Positions 34,057-42,032 of a stretch of DNA of 64,000 nt are shown piece after piece. Under the pieces are notes generated by a model, which was not told where the DNA came from, ran no database searches, and saw nothing but the letters and a program-made list of their open reading frames with translations. Positions within the stretch are counted from its first letter, which is position 1, and each line of letters opens with the position of its first letter. A program made the position numbers and the translations under genes. Source of the DNA: an uncultured Eubacterium sp. GTDB lineage: Bacteria > Bacillota > Clostridia > Lachnospirales > CAG-274. The stretch is taken from the NCBI GenBank assembly GCA_900545305.1, contig UQYD01000004.1:1-64000 (forward strand), read 5' to 3'.

Positions 34057-34875
34057 CTAATATCCCATTTCTTTTAAATTTTCAACAACACTTTTGTAAA
34101 AATCTGTAATATCAGATATACCATCTCCTCTTTGTGATGACAATTTATATCGTCTTAAATCAACCTCATCTAAATGAGAGATACCTCTTTTGCTATTGCC
34201 TCTATAAATTCCTCTAAAATTAGTCCATTTTGTAGCTCTAGGAGCAAGTAAGCCATCATTTTCCCCTTCAAACAAGCTAACAATAATATTAGGTAAAAAC
34301 ATAAGAAAATCACTTAATGGATTTTTCATAACAAAAGCAAAACTTTGGTAATAAACATTACTACAATCTTTATTATTTTCATTAAATTTTTTAGTCGCAA
34401 TAGTAGTAAACTGATTTATCACCTTATATGTATCTGGATTTTCATCTCCTAAAATTTTAAACCAAACATCAGCTAGTTTTGCTCCAATTTTTATTAATAT
34501 ATTAGGTAATTTTAAAATATTATCCATTGTAATTGAACCATTATGAGGCGTACTTATTGTTGAAAGGCTTGCAACATATTCAGCCATACCAAGACTAGAA
34601 ATCATATATCTTGCATCAAGACCGCCCTTAGAATGAGCAATAATATTAACTTTATCAGCTTTTGTTTCATTTAAAATATCCATAACAGTATCTTTAAGAA
34701 CATAAGCATTAGTTTCTATTGAACCATTACTATCTTGATGTCCATAATAAATATCGGCACCATTTTCTTTTAAGATTTTAGGAATTCTTCCCCAATAGTT
34801 AAAGTATTTTCTGTCCCTAAAACCCATACCATGTACCATCAAAATTGGATATTTTGTTTTGCAGTTATTTAGCAT
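34057..34875 (-). CDS. Lipase-like alpha/beta hydrolase, cytoplasmic
   Basis: 272 residues. The start PILMVHGMGFRDRKYFNYWG gives the oxyanion-hole HG motif, and the nucleophile elbow is AHSKGGLDARYM (Ser near residue 84, Ala-x-Ser-x-Gly form). The likely acid and base are in EGENDGLLAPRAT and ISHLDEVD, as in family I lipases such as those of Pseudomonas and Staphylococcus. There is no signal peptide. It lies between leuB and the ilvD/leuB scar, separated from leuB by a terminator and a repeat, so it is unlikely to belong to the amino-acid pathway. Confidence 0.82.
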   Translation of the reverse strand: MLNNCKTKYPILMVHGMGFRDRKYFNYWGRIPKILKENGADIYYGHQDSNGSIETNAYVLKDTVMDILNETKADKVNIIAHSKGGLDARYMISSLGMAEYVASLSTISTPHNGSITMDNILKLPNILIKIGAKLADVWFKILGDENPDTYKVINQFTTIATKKFNENNKDCSNVYYQSFAFVMKNPLSDFLMFLPNIIVSLFEGENDGLLAPRATKWTNFRGIYRGNSKRGISHLDEVDLRRYKLSSQRGDGISDITDFYKSVVENLKEMGY

Positions 34876-34936
34876 AAGTATACCCCTTTACTTACAAAAA
34901 ACTACTATTATTACAAATTAATCTAGCCTTTTTCTA

Positions 34937-35001
34937 TTCAGAACAAATTAACAAAGTTAATTTGTGGCTTAACAGCCATTGGATTTATCTTTCCGATTCA
35001 C
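34937..35001 (+). repeat. Three-hairpin intergenic repeat, copy R2
   Basis: Head CAGAAC, hairpin AAATTAAC-aaa-GTTAATTT, hairpin TGGCTT-aac-AGCCA and hairpin TCGGA-TTTATCTT-TCCGA (with flanks), ending TTCAC. It lies directly beyond the T-tract of the leuB terminator (35003-35038), in the same orientation relative to that terminator as R1, R3 and R4. Confidence 0.85.
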
Positions 35002-35002
35002 A

Positions 35003-35038
35003 TTAAAAACATAAGGGTGAAGTAAACCCCCACCCTTA
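35003..35038 (-). terminator. Terminator of the ilvN-ilvC-cimA-leuCDB operon
   Basis: On the minus strand TAAGGGTG-ggggtttactt-CACCCTTA is followed by TGTTTTTAATG, about 25 bases after the leuB stop. A decayed copy of this hairpin follows the leuB fragment near 33470-33500. Confidence 0.75.
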
Positions 35039-35061
35039 CACTAAGCCATATTTTTAAAATA

Positions 35062-36132
35062 TTAAAGATTTTCAATAATGAGTCTGCCCATTTCCTTACA
35101 GCCGACCTTCTTCATACCTTCACTCATAATGTCGCCTGTTCTGTAACCCTGAGCAAGAACCTTAGTTACAGCATCTTCAATAGCCTTAGCTTCTTCCTGT
35201 AAACCAAAGCTGTATTTAAGCATCATAGCACCAGAAAGGATAGTAGCAATAGGGTTTGCAATATCCTGACCGGCAATATCAGGTGCAGAACCGTGAACTG
35301 GTTCATACATACCAAGAGAACCTTCACCTAAACTAGCAGATGGGAGCATACCAATAGAACCTGTTAACTGAGATGCTTCATCAGAAAGAATATCACCAAA
35401 GATATTACCAGTTACAATAACGTCAAAAGTAGTAGGACGCATAATTAACTGCATTGTAGCATTATCAATGTATAAGTGGTCAAGAGTTACTTCTGGGTAA
35501 TCCTTAGCAACTTCAAGAACAACACTTCTCCAAAGTCTTGAAGATTCAAGAACATTCTGCTTATCTACATTAGTAACATGCTTATCTCTCTTCATAGCGA
35601 TTTCGAAAGCAGTTCTTGCAATTCTTTCTACTTCCTTTACAGAGTACTGCTCAACATCATAAGCTGCCTCGCCCATATCTGTCTGCTTTCTACCCTTTTC
35701 GCCAAAGTACATACCACCTGTTAATTCACGAACAACCATAACATCTACGCCGTCCTTAACAAGTTCAGGCTTTAAAGGACAAGCATCTTTTAAAGCATCG
35801 TGTAATGTAGCTGGTCTTAAATTAGCGTATAAGCCTAAAGCACCTCTTAAACCAAGTAATGCTCTTTCTGGACGCTTGTCGCCAGGGAGAGTGTCCCACT
35901 GCCAACCACCAACTGCACCAAGAAGTACAGAGTCGCTTGCCTTACAAACATCAATAGTGTGCTGTGGTAATGGTTCACCGTACTTATCAATAGCACAACC
36001 ACCACCTAAAACATATTCATAATTAAATGTATGACCAAACTTCTTGCCAATAGCATTTAATACATTAATATTCTGTTCCATTACTTCTGGGCCGATACCG
36101 TCACCGGCTACAACTGCTAAATTAAAATTCAT
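35062..36132 (-). CDS. leuB: 3-isopropylmalate dehydrogenase
   Basis: 356 residues, full length. Motifs are VVAGDGIGPEVMEQ at the start, LRPATLHDAL, VVRELTGGMYFG (substrate site), NVDKQNVLESSRLWR and the NAD-site EPVHGSAPDIAGQDIANPIA. It oxidises isopropylmalate in leucine synthesis and, in the citramalate route, methylmalate to 2-oxobutyrate. It follows leuD after 64 bases. Its 3' end is copied in the pseudogene at 33527. Confidence 0.97.
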   Translation of the reverse strand: MNFNLAVVAGDGIGPEVMEQNINVLNAIGKKFGHTFNYEYVLGGGCAIDKYGEPLPQHTIDVCKASDSVLLGAVGGWQWDTLPGDKRPERALLGLRGALGLYANLRPATLHDALKDACPLKPELVKDGVDVMVVRELTGGMYFGEKGRKQTDMGEAAYDVEQYSVKEVERIARTAFEIAMKRDKHVTNVDKQNVLESSRLWRSVVLEVAKDYPEVTLDHLYIDNATMQLIMRPTTFDVIVTGNIFGDILSDEASQLTGSIGMLPSASLGEGSLGMYEPVHGSAPDIAGQDIANPIATILSGAMMLKYSFGLQEEAKAIEDAVTKVLAQGYRTGDIMSEGMKKVGCKEMGRLIIENL

Positions 36133-36196
36133 TGTAACTTATCTCCTTTTGTTGTAAAAATTTAAGGGTGTCATTTCTGACGCTCTGTTACTTTAT

Positions 36197-36703
36197 TTAC
36201 TTTAAACCTAATTTTACCTTAGTCTGTTCTACAAGACCACCAACCTTGAACATTTCCTGCATAAATTCTGGAAATGGTTCAGCCTGATATGTCTTATTCT
36301 TAGTGTGATTAGTGATAACACCAGTTGTGAAATCTACTTCTACCTTATCGCCCATATCAATGTCGTTGGCAGCTTCTTCACATTCAAGAATAGGTAAACC
36401 AATGTTAATAGCATTTCTGTAGAAAATTCTTGCAAAAGTCTTTGCAATTACACAAGAAATACCACTTGCCTTAATAGCAATAGGTGCGTGTTCTCTTGAA
36501 GAACCACAACCAAAGTTCTTTTCAGCAACAATAATGTCGCCGTCCTTAACATTTTCAGCAAACTTAACTGTTGAATGAATAGCATCTTCCATACAATGCT
36601 GTGCAAGTTCCTTAGGGTCAGATGAATTAAGGTATCTAGCAGGAATAATTACATCTGTATCAATATTATCACCATATTTAAAAACTGTTCCACAAGCTTT
36701 CAT
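36197..36703 (-). CDS. leuD: 3-isopropylmalate dehydratase small subunit
   Basis: 168 residues, the short bacterial/archaeal type. It starts with KYGDNIDTDVIIPARYLN and contains the family motif FGCGSSREHAPIAIKASG near residue 64. It forms a heterodimer with LeuC and isomerises 2-isopropylmalate; it can also act on citramalate in the threonine-independent isoleucine route. It begins 14 bases after leuC. Confidence 0.97.
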   Translation of the reverse strand: MKACGTVFKYGDNIDTDVIIPARYLNSSDPKELAQHCMEDAIHSTVKFAENVKDGDIIVAEKNFGCGSSREHAPIAIKASGISCVIAKTFARIFYRNAINIGLPILECEEAANDIDMGDKVEVDFTTGVITNHTKNKTYQAEPFPEFMQEMFKVGGLVEQTKVKLGLK

Positions 36704-36717
36704 TATTTATTTCCTCC

Positions 36718-37977
36718 TTATACTTCCTCTGGGTCAGTAATCTTACCTGTAATTGCAGATGCAGCAGCTACTGCAGGGCTTGCAAGGTAAACTTCTGATT
36801 CTGGGTGACCCATACGACCGATAAAGTTTCTGTTAGTAGTAGATAAAGCTCTTTCGCCCTTAGCTAAGATACCCATATGACCACCTAAGCAAGGTCCACA
36901 AGTTGGAGTTGAGAATACGCAACCAGCTTCAACGAAAATCTGAGCAAGACCTTCTTCAACACATTGTAACCAAACTTTCTGAGTACCTGGAAGAATAATA
37001 GCTCTGATGTTAGGATTAATCTTCTTACCCTTTAATACCTGAGCAGCAATTCTCATATCGCTAATTCTACCATTTGTACATGAACCAATAACAACCTGGT
37101 CCATTTCAAGACCCTTAGCTTCATCAACTGTCTTAGTATTTTCTGGAAGATGAGGGAATGCAATAGTTGGTCTTAACTTAGAAAGGTCAATTTCATAAAC
37201 TGCATCGTATTCAGCATCTTCATCAGCTTCAAACTTAGTCCATTCCTTGTTAGAATGTTCCTTAACATATTCAATAGTCTTATCGTCAACAGGGAAGATA
37301 CCGTTCTTACCACCTGCTTCAATAGCCATATTTGCAATAGTAAATCTATCGTCCATTGTAAGGTACTGTAAGCCGTCGCCAGCAAATTCCATAGACTTGT
37401 ATAATGCACCGTCTACACCAATCATACCGATAATGTGAAGAATAATATCCTTACCACTTACCCACTTAGCTGGCTTGTTCTTTAAAACAAACTTTAATGC
37501 ACTAGGAACTTTGAACCAAGCAACACCTCTTGCCATACCAACAGCCATATCAGTTGAACCAACACCTGTTGAGAAAGCACCTAAAGCACCATATGTACAA
37601 GTATGAGAGTCAGCACCAATAACAACATCGCCAGGTACTACAAGACCTTTTTCTGGAAGAAGACAATGTTCAATACCCATCTGACCTACTTCGAAATAGT
37701 TTGTAACTTCTTTACAATGAGCAAATTCTCTAACGAGCTTGCAGTGTTCAGCAGACTTAATATCCTTGTTTGGTGTAAAGTGGTCAGGTACAATAGCTAC
37801 CTTATCCTTATCAAAAACCTTATCAACACCAATCTTATTAAATTCCTTAATAGCAACTGGAGTTGTTACATCATTACCAAGTACAAGGTCAAGCTTTGCC
37901 TCAATAAGCTGACCTGCCTTAACAGACTCAAGACCTGCATGAGCTGCTAAAATTTTCTGAGTCATTGTCATACCCAT
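36718..37977 (-). CDS. leuC: 3-isopropylmalate dehydratase large subunit
   Basis: 419 residues from the ATG at 37977 (MGMTMTQKILAAHAGLESVK) behind AGGAGG; an upstream ATG would overlap cimA without an RBS. The aconitase-type Fe-S cysteines are in VIGSCTNGRISDM and TPTCGPCLGGHMG, and GADSHTCTYGALGAFSTGVG is also present. This is the shorter monofunctional LeuC of anaerobes. It is the partner of LeuD. It begins 13 bases after cimA. Confidence 0.97.
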   Translation of the reverse strand: MGMTMTQKILAAHAGLESVKAGQLIEAKLDLVLGNDVTTPVAIKEFNKIGVDKVFDKDKVAIVPDHFTPNKDIKSAEHCKLVREFAHCKEVTNYFEVGQMGIEHCLLPEKGLVVPGDVVIGADSHTCTYGALGAFSTGVGSTDMAVGMARGVAWFKVPSALKFVLKNKPAKWVSGKDIILHIIGMIGVDGALYKSMEFAGDGLQYLTMDDRFTIANMAIEAGGKNGIFPVDDKTIEYVKEHSNKEWTKFEADEDAEYDAVYEIDLSKLRPTIAFPHLPENTKTVDEAKGLEMDQVVIGSCTNGRISDMRIAAQVLKGKKINPNIRAIILPGTQKVWLQCVEEGLAQIFVEAGCVFSTPTCGPCLGGHMGILAKGERALSTTNRNFIGRMGHPESEVYLASPAVAAASAITGKITDPEEV

Positions 37978-37990
37978 AGTTGTTTTCCTC

Positions 37991-39580
37991 CTATAAATAA
38001 TCTCTAAATTTTGTTTCAATATCTTTTATTAATTTATATTCAATTGAGTCCACCAGAGCAATCCAGCTTGCCTCAATAATATCTTTCGATACACCTACTG
38101 TAGTCCAGCTATCCACACCATCAGAGGACTCTATGAGAACTCTTACCTTAGATGCTGTAGCTGAATTGGAGTCCAAAACTCTAACTTTGTAATCTGTCAA
38201 ATGAACCTTTGCCAGGTCTGGATAAAAGACCTCCAAAGCCTTTCTAAGTGCCTTATCAAGGGCGTTTACAGGACCTTGTCCCTCGGCTGCTGTAATTTCG
38301 TAAGCATCGCCTACTTTTATTTTAATAGCAGCTGTGGCTGTTGGCACACTGGCATCAACAGAATGTTCACCAATGATTTTAAAGTTTTCAAGTTCAAAAA
38401 GTGGTTTATACTTACCAAGGATTTTTCTAATAAGAAGTTCAAAAGCACCGTCAGCACCTTCAAACTGATAACCTTGATATTCAAGTTCTTTGAGTTTTTC
38501 AATTACCTTGCCAGTTTCCGGAGAATGTTTTTCAATTCTAGGGTCAATCTTCTGCATTACAGAAAGGACAGTAGTTCTGCCGGCAACCTCAGAAGTAAGG
38601 AATTTTCTTTCATTACCTACAATTTCCGGGTTAATGTGTTCAAAACTTCTGCTATCCTTGCTTACACCATCAATGTGCATACCACCTTTATGGGCAAAAG
38701 CACATTTTCCAACAAAAGGCTCTCTTATAGAAAGCTGGAAGTTAGCAATTTCACAGACTTCCCTTGCTGTATGGGTCAACATTTTAATATTTTCATCAGG
38801 TATACATTTATAGTCCAATTTCACCTGTAAATTAGGTATAATTGTGGAAAGACAGGCATTACCACATCTTTCACCAAAACCTGTAAATGTACCTTGAACG
38901 TGGTCTGCTCCTGCCTGTACTGCCATAACAGAATTGGCAACAGCCATACCACAGTCATTGTGAGCATGAATACCCACACTTACCGGAAAAGTATCTTTTA
39001 CTTTCTTAGTAATTTCAAAAACTTCATTAGGGAATGTGCCCCCATTTGTATCACATAGACAAATACAGTCAGCACCGGCTTGTACTGCACTATCCAATGT
39101 TTTCATAGCATATTCGGCATTATTTTTGTAGCCGTCAAAGAAATGTTCGGCATCAAAAACAACCTCTTTGCCATTTTCTTTCAAATAGGCAATAGTGTCA
39201 TAAATCATTTCCAGATTTTCTTGCAACGTAGCATTAATTATATCTGTAACATGGAAGTCCCATGATTTGCCAAAAATAGCAACAGTCTTTGTATCAGCAC
39301 TTAAAAGTGCCTGCAAATTTCCGTCTTCTGAAGGTGAAATACCACGTCGTCTTGTACTTCCGAAGGCAGCAATAATAGTATTTTTAAGGTCAACAGACTT
39401 AATTCTTTCAAAAAAATCTAAGTCCTTAGGATTAGAACCGGGGTTACCGGCCTCAATATAGCCTACACCCAATTCGTCCAAAGCCTTAACAATCTTTATT
39501 TTGTCCTCTACACTAAAGGATACACCTTCAGCTTGAGCTCCATCCCTTAATGTAGAGTCAAAAATAGTTACCTTTTTCAC
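37991..39580 (-). CDS. cimA: Citramalate synthase
   Basis: 529 residues from GTG 39580, with GGGAGAGG seven bases upstream. The start KKVTIFDSTLRDGAQAEGVS (not LRDGEQ) and SVEDKIKIVKALDELGV fit the CimA group, as do IFGKSWDFHVTDI, VFDAEHFFDGY, the metal-site GIHAHNDCGMAVANS, GFGERCGNACL and the C-terminal LeuA-dimer domain. It joins pyruvate and acetyl-CoA to citramalate, the first step of isoleucine synthesis without threonine. No separate isopropylmalate synthase gene lies in the window. The C-terminal domain is the usual site of isoleucine feedback. Confidence 0.92.
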   Translation of the reverse strand: MKKVTIFDSTLRDGAQAEGVSFSVEDKIKIVKALDELGVGYIEAGNPGSNPKDLDFFERIKSVDLKNTIIAAFGSTRRRGISPSEDGNLQALLSADTKTVAIFGKSWDFHVTDIINATLQENLEMIYDTIAYLKENGKEVVFDAEHFFDGYKNNAEYAMKTLDSAVQAGADCICLCDTNGGTFPNEVFEITKKVKDTFPVSVGIHAHNDCGMAVANSVMAVQAGADHVQGTFTGFGERCGNACLSTIIPNLQVKLDYKCIPDENIKMLTHTAREVCEIANFQLSIREPFVGKCAFAHKGGMHIDGVSKDSRSFEHINPEIVGNERKFLTSEVAGRTTVLSVMQKIDPRIEKHSPETGKVIEKLKELEYQGYQFEGADGAFELLIRKILGKYKPLFELENFKIIGEHSVDASVPTATAAIKIKVGDAYEITAAEGQGPVNALDKALRKALEVFYPDLAKVHLTDYKVRVLDSNSATASKVRVLIESSDGVDSWTTVGVSKDIIEASWIALVDSIEYKLIKDIETKFRDYL

Positions 39581-39600
39581 TATAACCCTCTCCCAAGTAT

Positions 39601-39660
39601 TAAAAAAATATGCCAACAGAAAAGATGAGTTATGAACAGCTCATCCATAACTGTTGGCAT
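39601..39660 (-). terminator. Nested hairpin with T-tract ahead of cimA (attenuator-like)
   Basis: On the minus strand a perfect ten-base stem ATGCCAACAG/CTGTTGGCAT encloses ATGAG/CTCAT and is followed by ATTTTTTT, 20 bases before the cimA start. A second hairpin AGTTATG/CATAACT would exclude the inner one. It lies inside the operon, so it may work as a partial terminator or switch between ilvC and cimA. Confidence 0.65.
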
Positions 39661-39730
39661 TAAACAAATTACATAAATAAATTAATCAAATAGGAAAAAC
39701 CTATCTTCTTTTAAAAGTTCAACAAATATA

Positions 39731-40747
39731 TTAGTTGTTGATTAACTTATCTTCGTCACTCCAGCTGTAAAGCTTTCTGATTTCAGCACCTACAGTTTCA
39801 GACTGATGTTCAGAAGCAAGCTTTCTCATAGCCTTGAAGTGAGCCTGACCACCTGCTGCAGACATATCTAATAAGAAGTCCTTAGCAAATGTACCGTCCT
39901 GAATGTCAGAAAGAACTTTCTTCATAGCCTTCTTAGTATCTTCAGTGATAATCTTAGGACCAGTGATGTAGTCACCATATTCAGCAGTGTTAGAAATAGA
40001 GTATCTCATACCTGCAAAACCACTCTGGTAGATTAAGTCAACGATAAGCTTCATTTCGTGGATACATTCGAAGTAAGCATTTCTTGGGTCATAGCCAGCT
40101 TCTACAAGTGTTTCAAAACCAGCCTGCATTAATGCACAAACACCACCACAAAGAACAGCCTGTTCACCGAATAAGTCAGTTTCAGTTTCAGTTCTGAAAG
40201 TAGTTTCAAGAACACCAGCTCTTGCACCACCAATAGCTAAAGCGTAAGCAAGTGCAATATCCTTAGCCTGACCAGTAGCATCCTGTTCTACAGCGATTAA
40301 GCAAGGAGTACCCTTACCAGCCTGATATTCGCTTCTTACAGTATGACCTGGAGCCTTTGGTGCAATCATTGTTACATCAACATCCTTAGGTGGTACAATC
40401 TGGTTGAAGTGAATGTTGAAACCGTGAGCAAACATTAACATGTTACCTGGTTCAAGGTTTGGTTCAATACTTTCCTTGTAAAGTTTAGCCTGTAATTCAT
40501 CATTGATAAGAATCATAATGATGTCAGCCTTCTTAGCAGCTTCTGCAGAAGTGTAAACCTTGAAGCCCTGTTCTTCAGCTCTCTTCCAAGACTTGCTACC
40601 TTCGTATAAACCGATGATAACATCACAACCTGATTCCTTTGCATTTAACGCATGAGCATGACCCTGGCTACCGTAACCGATAATAGCTATAGTCTTACCA
40701 TTTAATAAGTTTAAATCGCAATCTTCCTGATGATATAATTTTGCCAT
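39731..40747 (-). CDS. ilvC: Ketol-acid reductoisomerase (NADP+), class I
   Basis: 338 residues from the ATG at 40747 (MAKLYHQEDCDLNLLNGK) behind AGGAGG; the upstream in-frame ATG adds 16 unrelated residues. The N-terminal Rossmann motif is IAIIGYGSQGHAHALNAKESG. The C-terminal knotted domain has DLFGEQAVLCGG and FECIHEMKLIVDLIYQSG. It reduces and rearranges acetolactate and acetohydroxybutyrate. It lies 59 bases after ilvN. Confidence 0.97.
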   Translation of the reverse strand: MAKLYHQEDCDLNLLNGKTIAIIGYGSQGHAHALNAKESGCDVIIGLYEGSKSWKRAEEQGFKVYTSAEAAKKADIIMILINDELQAKLYKESIEPNLEPGNMLMFAHGFNIHFNQIVPPKDVDVTMIAPKAPGHTVRSEYQAGKGTPCLIAVEQDATGQAKDIALAYALAIGGARAGVLETTFRTETETDLFGEQAVLCGGVCALMQAGFETLVEAGYDPRNAYFECIHEMKLIVDLIYQSGFAGMRYSISNTAEYGDYITGPKIITEDTKKAMKKVLSDIQDGTFAKDFLLDMSAAGGQAHFKAMRKLASEHQSETVGAEIRKLYSWSDEDKLINN

Positions 40748-40806
40748 TTTAAAATTCCTCCTATTGAAAGTAAATATATGTAAATTAAAATTCACATCGT
40801 AATTAA

Positions 40807-41316
40807 TTAATCTTCGGTCTTAACTTTTTTAATTGGTCTGCCACCACGGCAAAGACCAGTAAGACCAGTTCTAACAACCTCTCTGATGCCATAAGGTTTC
40901 ATAAGTTCCTGAAAAGCCTCAATCTTTGACTTTTCGCCTGTCAATTCAATAGTAACTGATTCAGAAGAAACATCAATAATGTTAGCTCTAAATATATCAG
41001 CAATACTAATAATTTCGGAACGCATTTCGCCTAGGCAGCTGACCTTAATCAAAGCAAGTTCTCGGAACACGCCTCTTTCCTGACTTAATTCCACAACTCT
41101 GATAACGTCAATCAACTTTTCTACTTGCTTAGTAATCTGTTCGCAGTCTGCATCGTCACAAAAAACAACAACTGTAATACGAGATACTTCTTCATTTTCT
41201 GTTACGCCTACGCTAAGACTTGCTATGTTGTAACCACGTCTTGAAAAAAGACCTGTCACTCGGCTTAAAACACCCGGCTGATTATCTACAAGTATTGATA
41301 AAACATGTCTATTCAT
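40807..41316 (-). CDS. ilvN: Acetolactate synthase, small (regulatory) subunit
   Basis: 169 residues from the ATG at 41316 (MNRHVLSILVDNQPGVLSRV) behind AAGGAAGG; a longer frame upstream runs into the T-box leader and is not used. The N-terminal ACT domain is followed by the ALS_ss C-terminal domain, ending KPYGIREVVRTGLTGLCRGG. It stimulates IlvB and gives feedback by valine. It is the first gene behind the isoleucine T-box. The catalytic subunit gene is elsewhere in the region (28228-29913). Confidence 0.95.
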   Translation of the reverse strand: MNRHVLSILVDNQPGVLSRVTGLFSRRGYNIASLSVGVTENEEVSRITVVVFCDDADCEQITKQVEKLIDVIRVVELSQERGVFRELALIKVSCLGEMRSEIISIADIFRANIIDVSSESVTIELTGEKSKIEAFQELMKPYGIREVVRTGLTGLCRGGRPIKKVKTED

Positions 41317-41434
41317 GGCATTCCTTCCTTCTTTCCCGACTAACCAAATATAGAAAGTCGTAAAATAACCTGCGACATTATTATATAATATCTGAGAGGT
41401 TTTTTCAATACAATAATTACATTGCAAAAAAGAT

Positions 41435-41722
41435 AAAAAAAAGCCCCTGACTATAACAAGTCAGGGACGAAATATCGTGCTACCACCCTTTTTTAAGTTT
41501 GCATCACTACAAACTCCTCATCAGGTTCCATCAAACCTCTGCCTATAACGGGGCATTACCGTTCCACTCATACTAATAAAAATATCGTTCCGAGGGAAAG
41601 CTCCTGAGTGATAAATACTCTAAGTAATCTATTGTCTTTCAGCAAACGACAACTCTCTGGGAGGTTACGAATAAGAATATCTTTATCTCAATCATTGCTT
41701 AATGTAATCTTGAATTACCTAG
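41435..41722 (-). promoter_or_regulatory. Isoleucine T-box leader of the ilvN operon
   Basis: The minus strand has the T-box AAGGGTGGTAGCACG (41476-41490) and a terminator CCCTGAC-ttgttata-GTCAGGG-GC plus eight T (41435-41466). Stem I can be drawn: TTGTC/GACAA and GTAA/TTAC at the top, ATATTCT/AGAGTAT next, then an internal loop AUAAAG opposite UUAUCA closed by GAG/CUC. In that loop the specifier is AUC (41610-41612), an isoleucine codon. Uncharged tRNA-Ile would prevent termination and turn on ilvN-ilvC-cimA-leuCDB. Confidence 0.93.
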
Positions 41723-41723
41723 T

Positions 41724-41752
41724 ATAATATCAAACTAAAATATTATTGTCAA
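41724..41752 (-). promoter_or_regulatory. Sigma-A promoter of the T-box operon
   Basis: On the minus strand TTGACA (41747-41752), a 17-base spacer and TATTAT (41724-41729), just upstream of the T-box leader. Confidence 0.88.
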
Positions 41753-41760
41753 TAGTTTTT

Positions 41761-41990
41761 ATGCAAAAAACTTTTAATATTTCCACTTTTAACCTTTAAA
41801 GGCAATCTACCCATATATTTCACTTTTTTCTCCTAATAAAATTAAGTCATTATACATTTTTCAGCTTTTTTAATAAATAATTATTCAGCCATTTGTATAT
41901 TTTTTCAGTAATTAAAGTCCTATCAAGTTGTAAAAAGCTATAAAACACACAATATTTGCATTATTTTCCTTTTAATATAGGTAATTTTAT
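41761..41990. other. AT-rich gap between the divergent T-box operon and the PL1 gene
   Basis: No gene or repeat is seen. A perfect -10 TATAAT with a TG extension (TGCTATAAT, 41993-41998) lies at its right end and probably serves the PL1 lyase gene; its -35 is weak. Confidence 0.55.
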
Positions 41991-42032
41991 GCTATAATTT
42001 TAGTATATCTAAAAAAGGAAAGGAGATATTTT

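Noticed and set aside
34057..34875. A secreted lipase
   Set aside because: The lipase motifs are present, but the protein starts a few residues before the first strand and has no signal peptide.
37603..37950. Long plus-strand open frames opposite leuC, cimA and other genes
   Set aside because: They are antisense shadows of strongly supported genes and lack ribosome binding sites.
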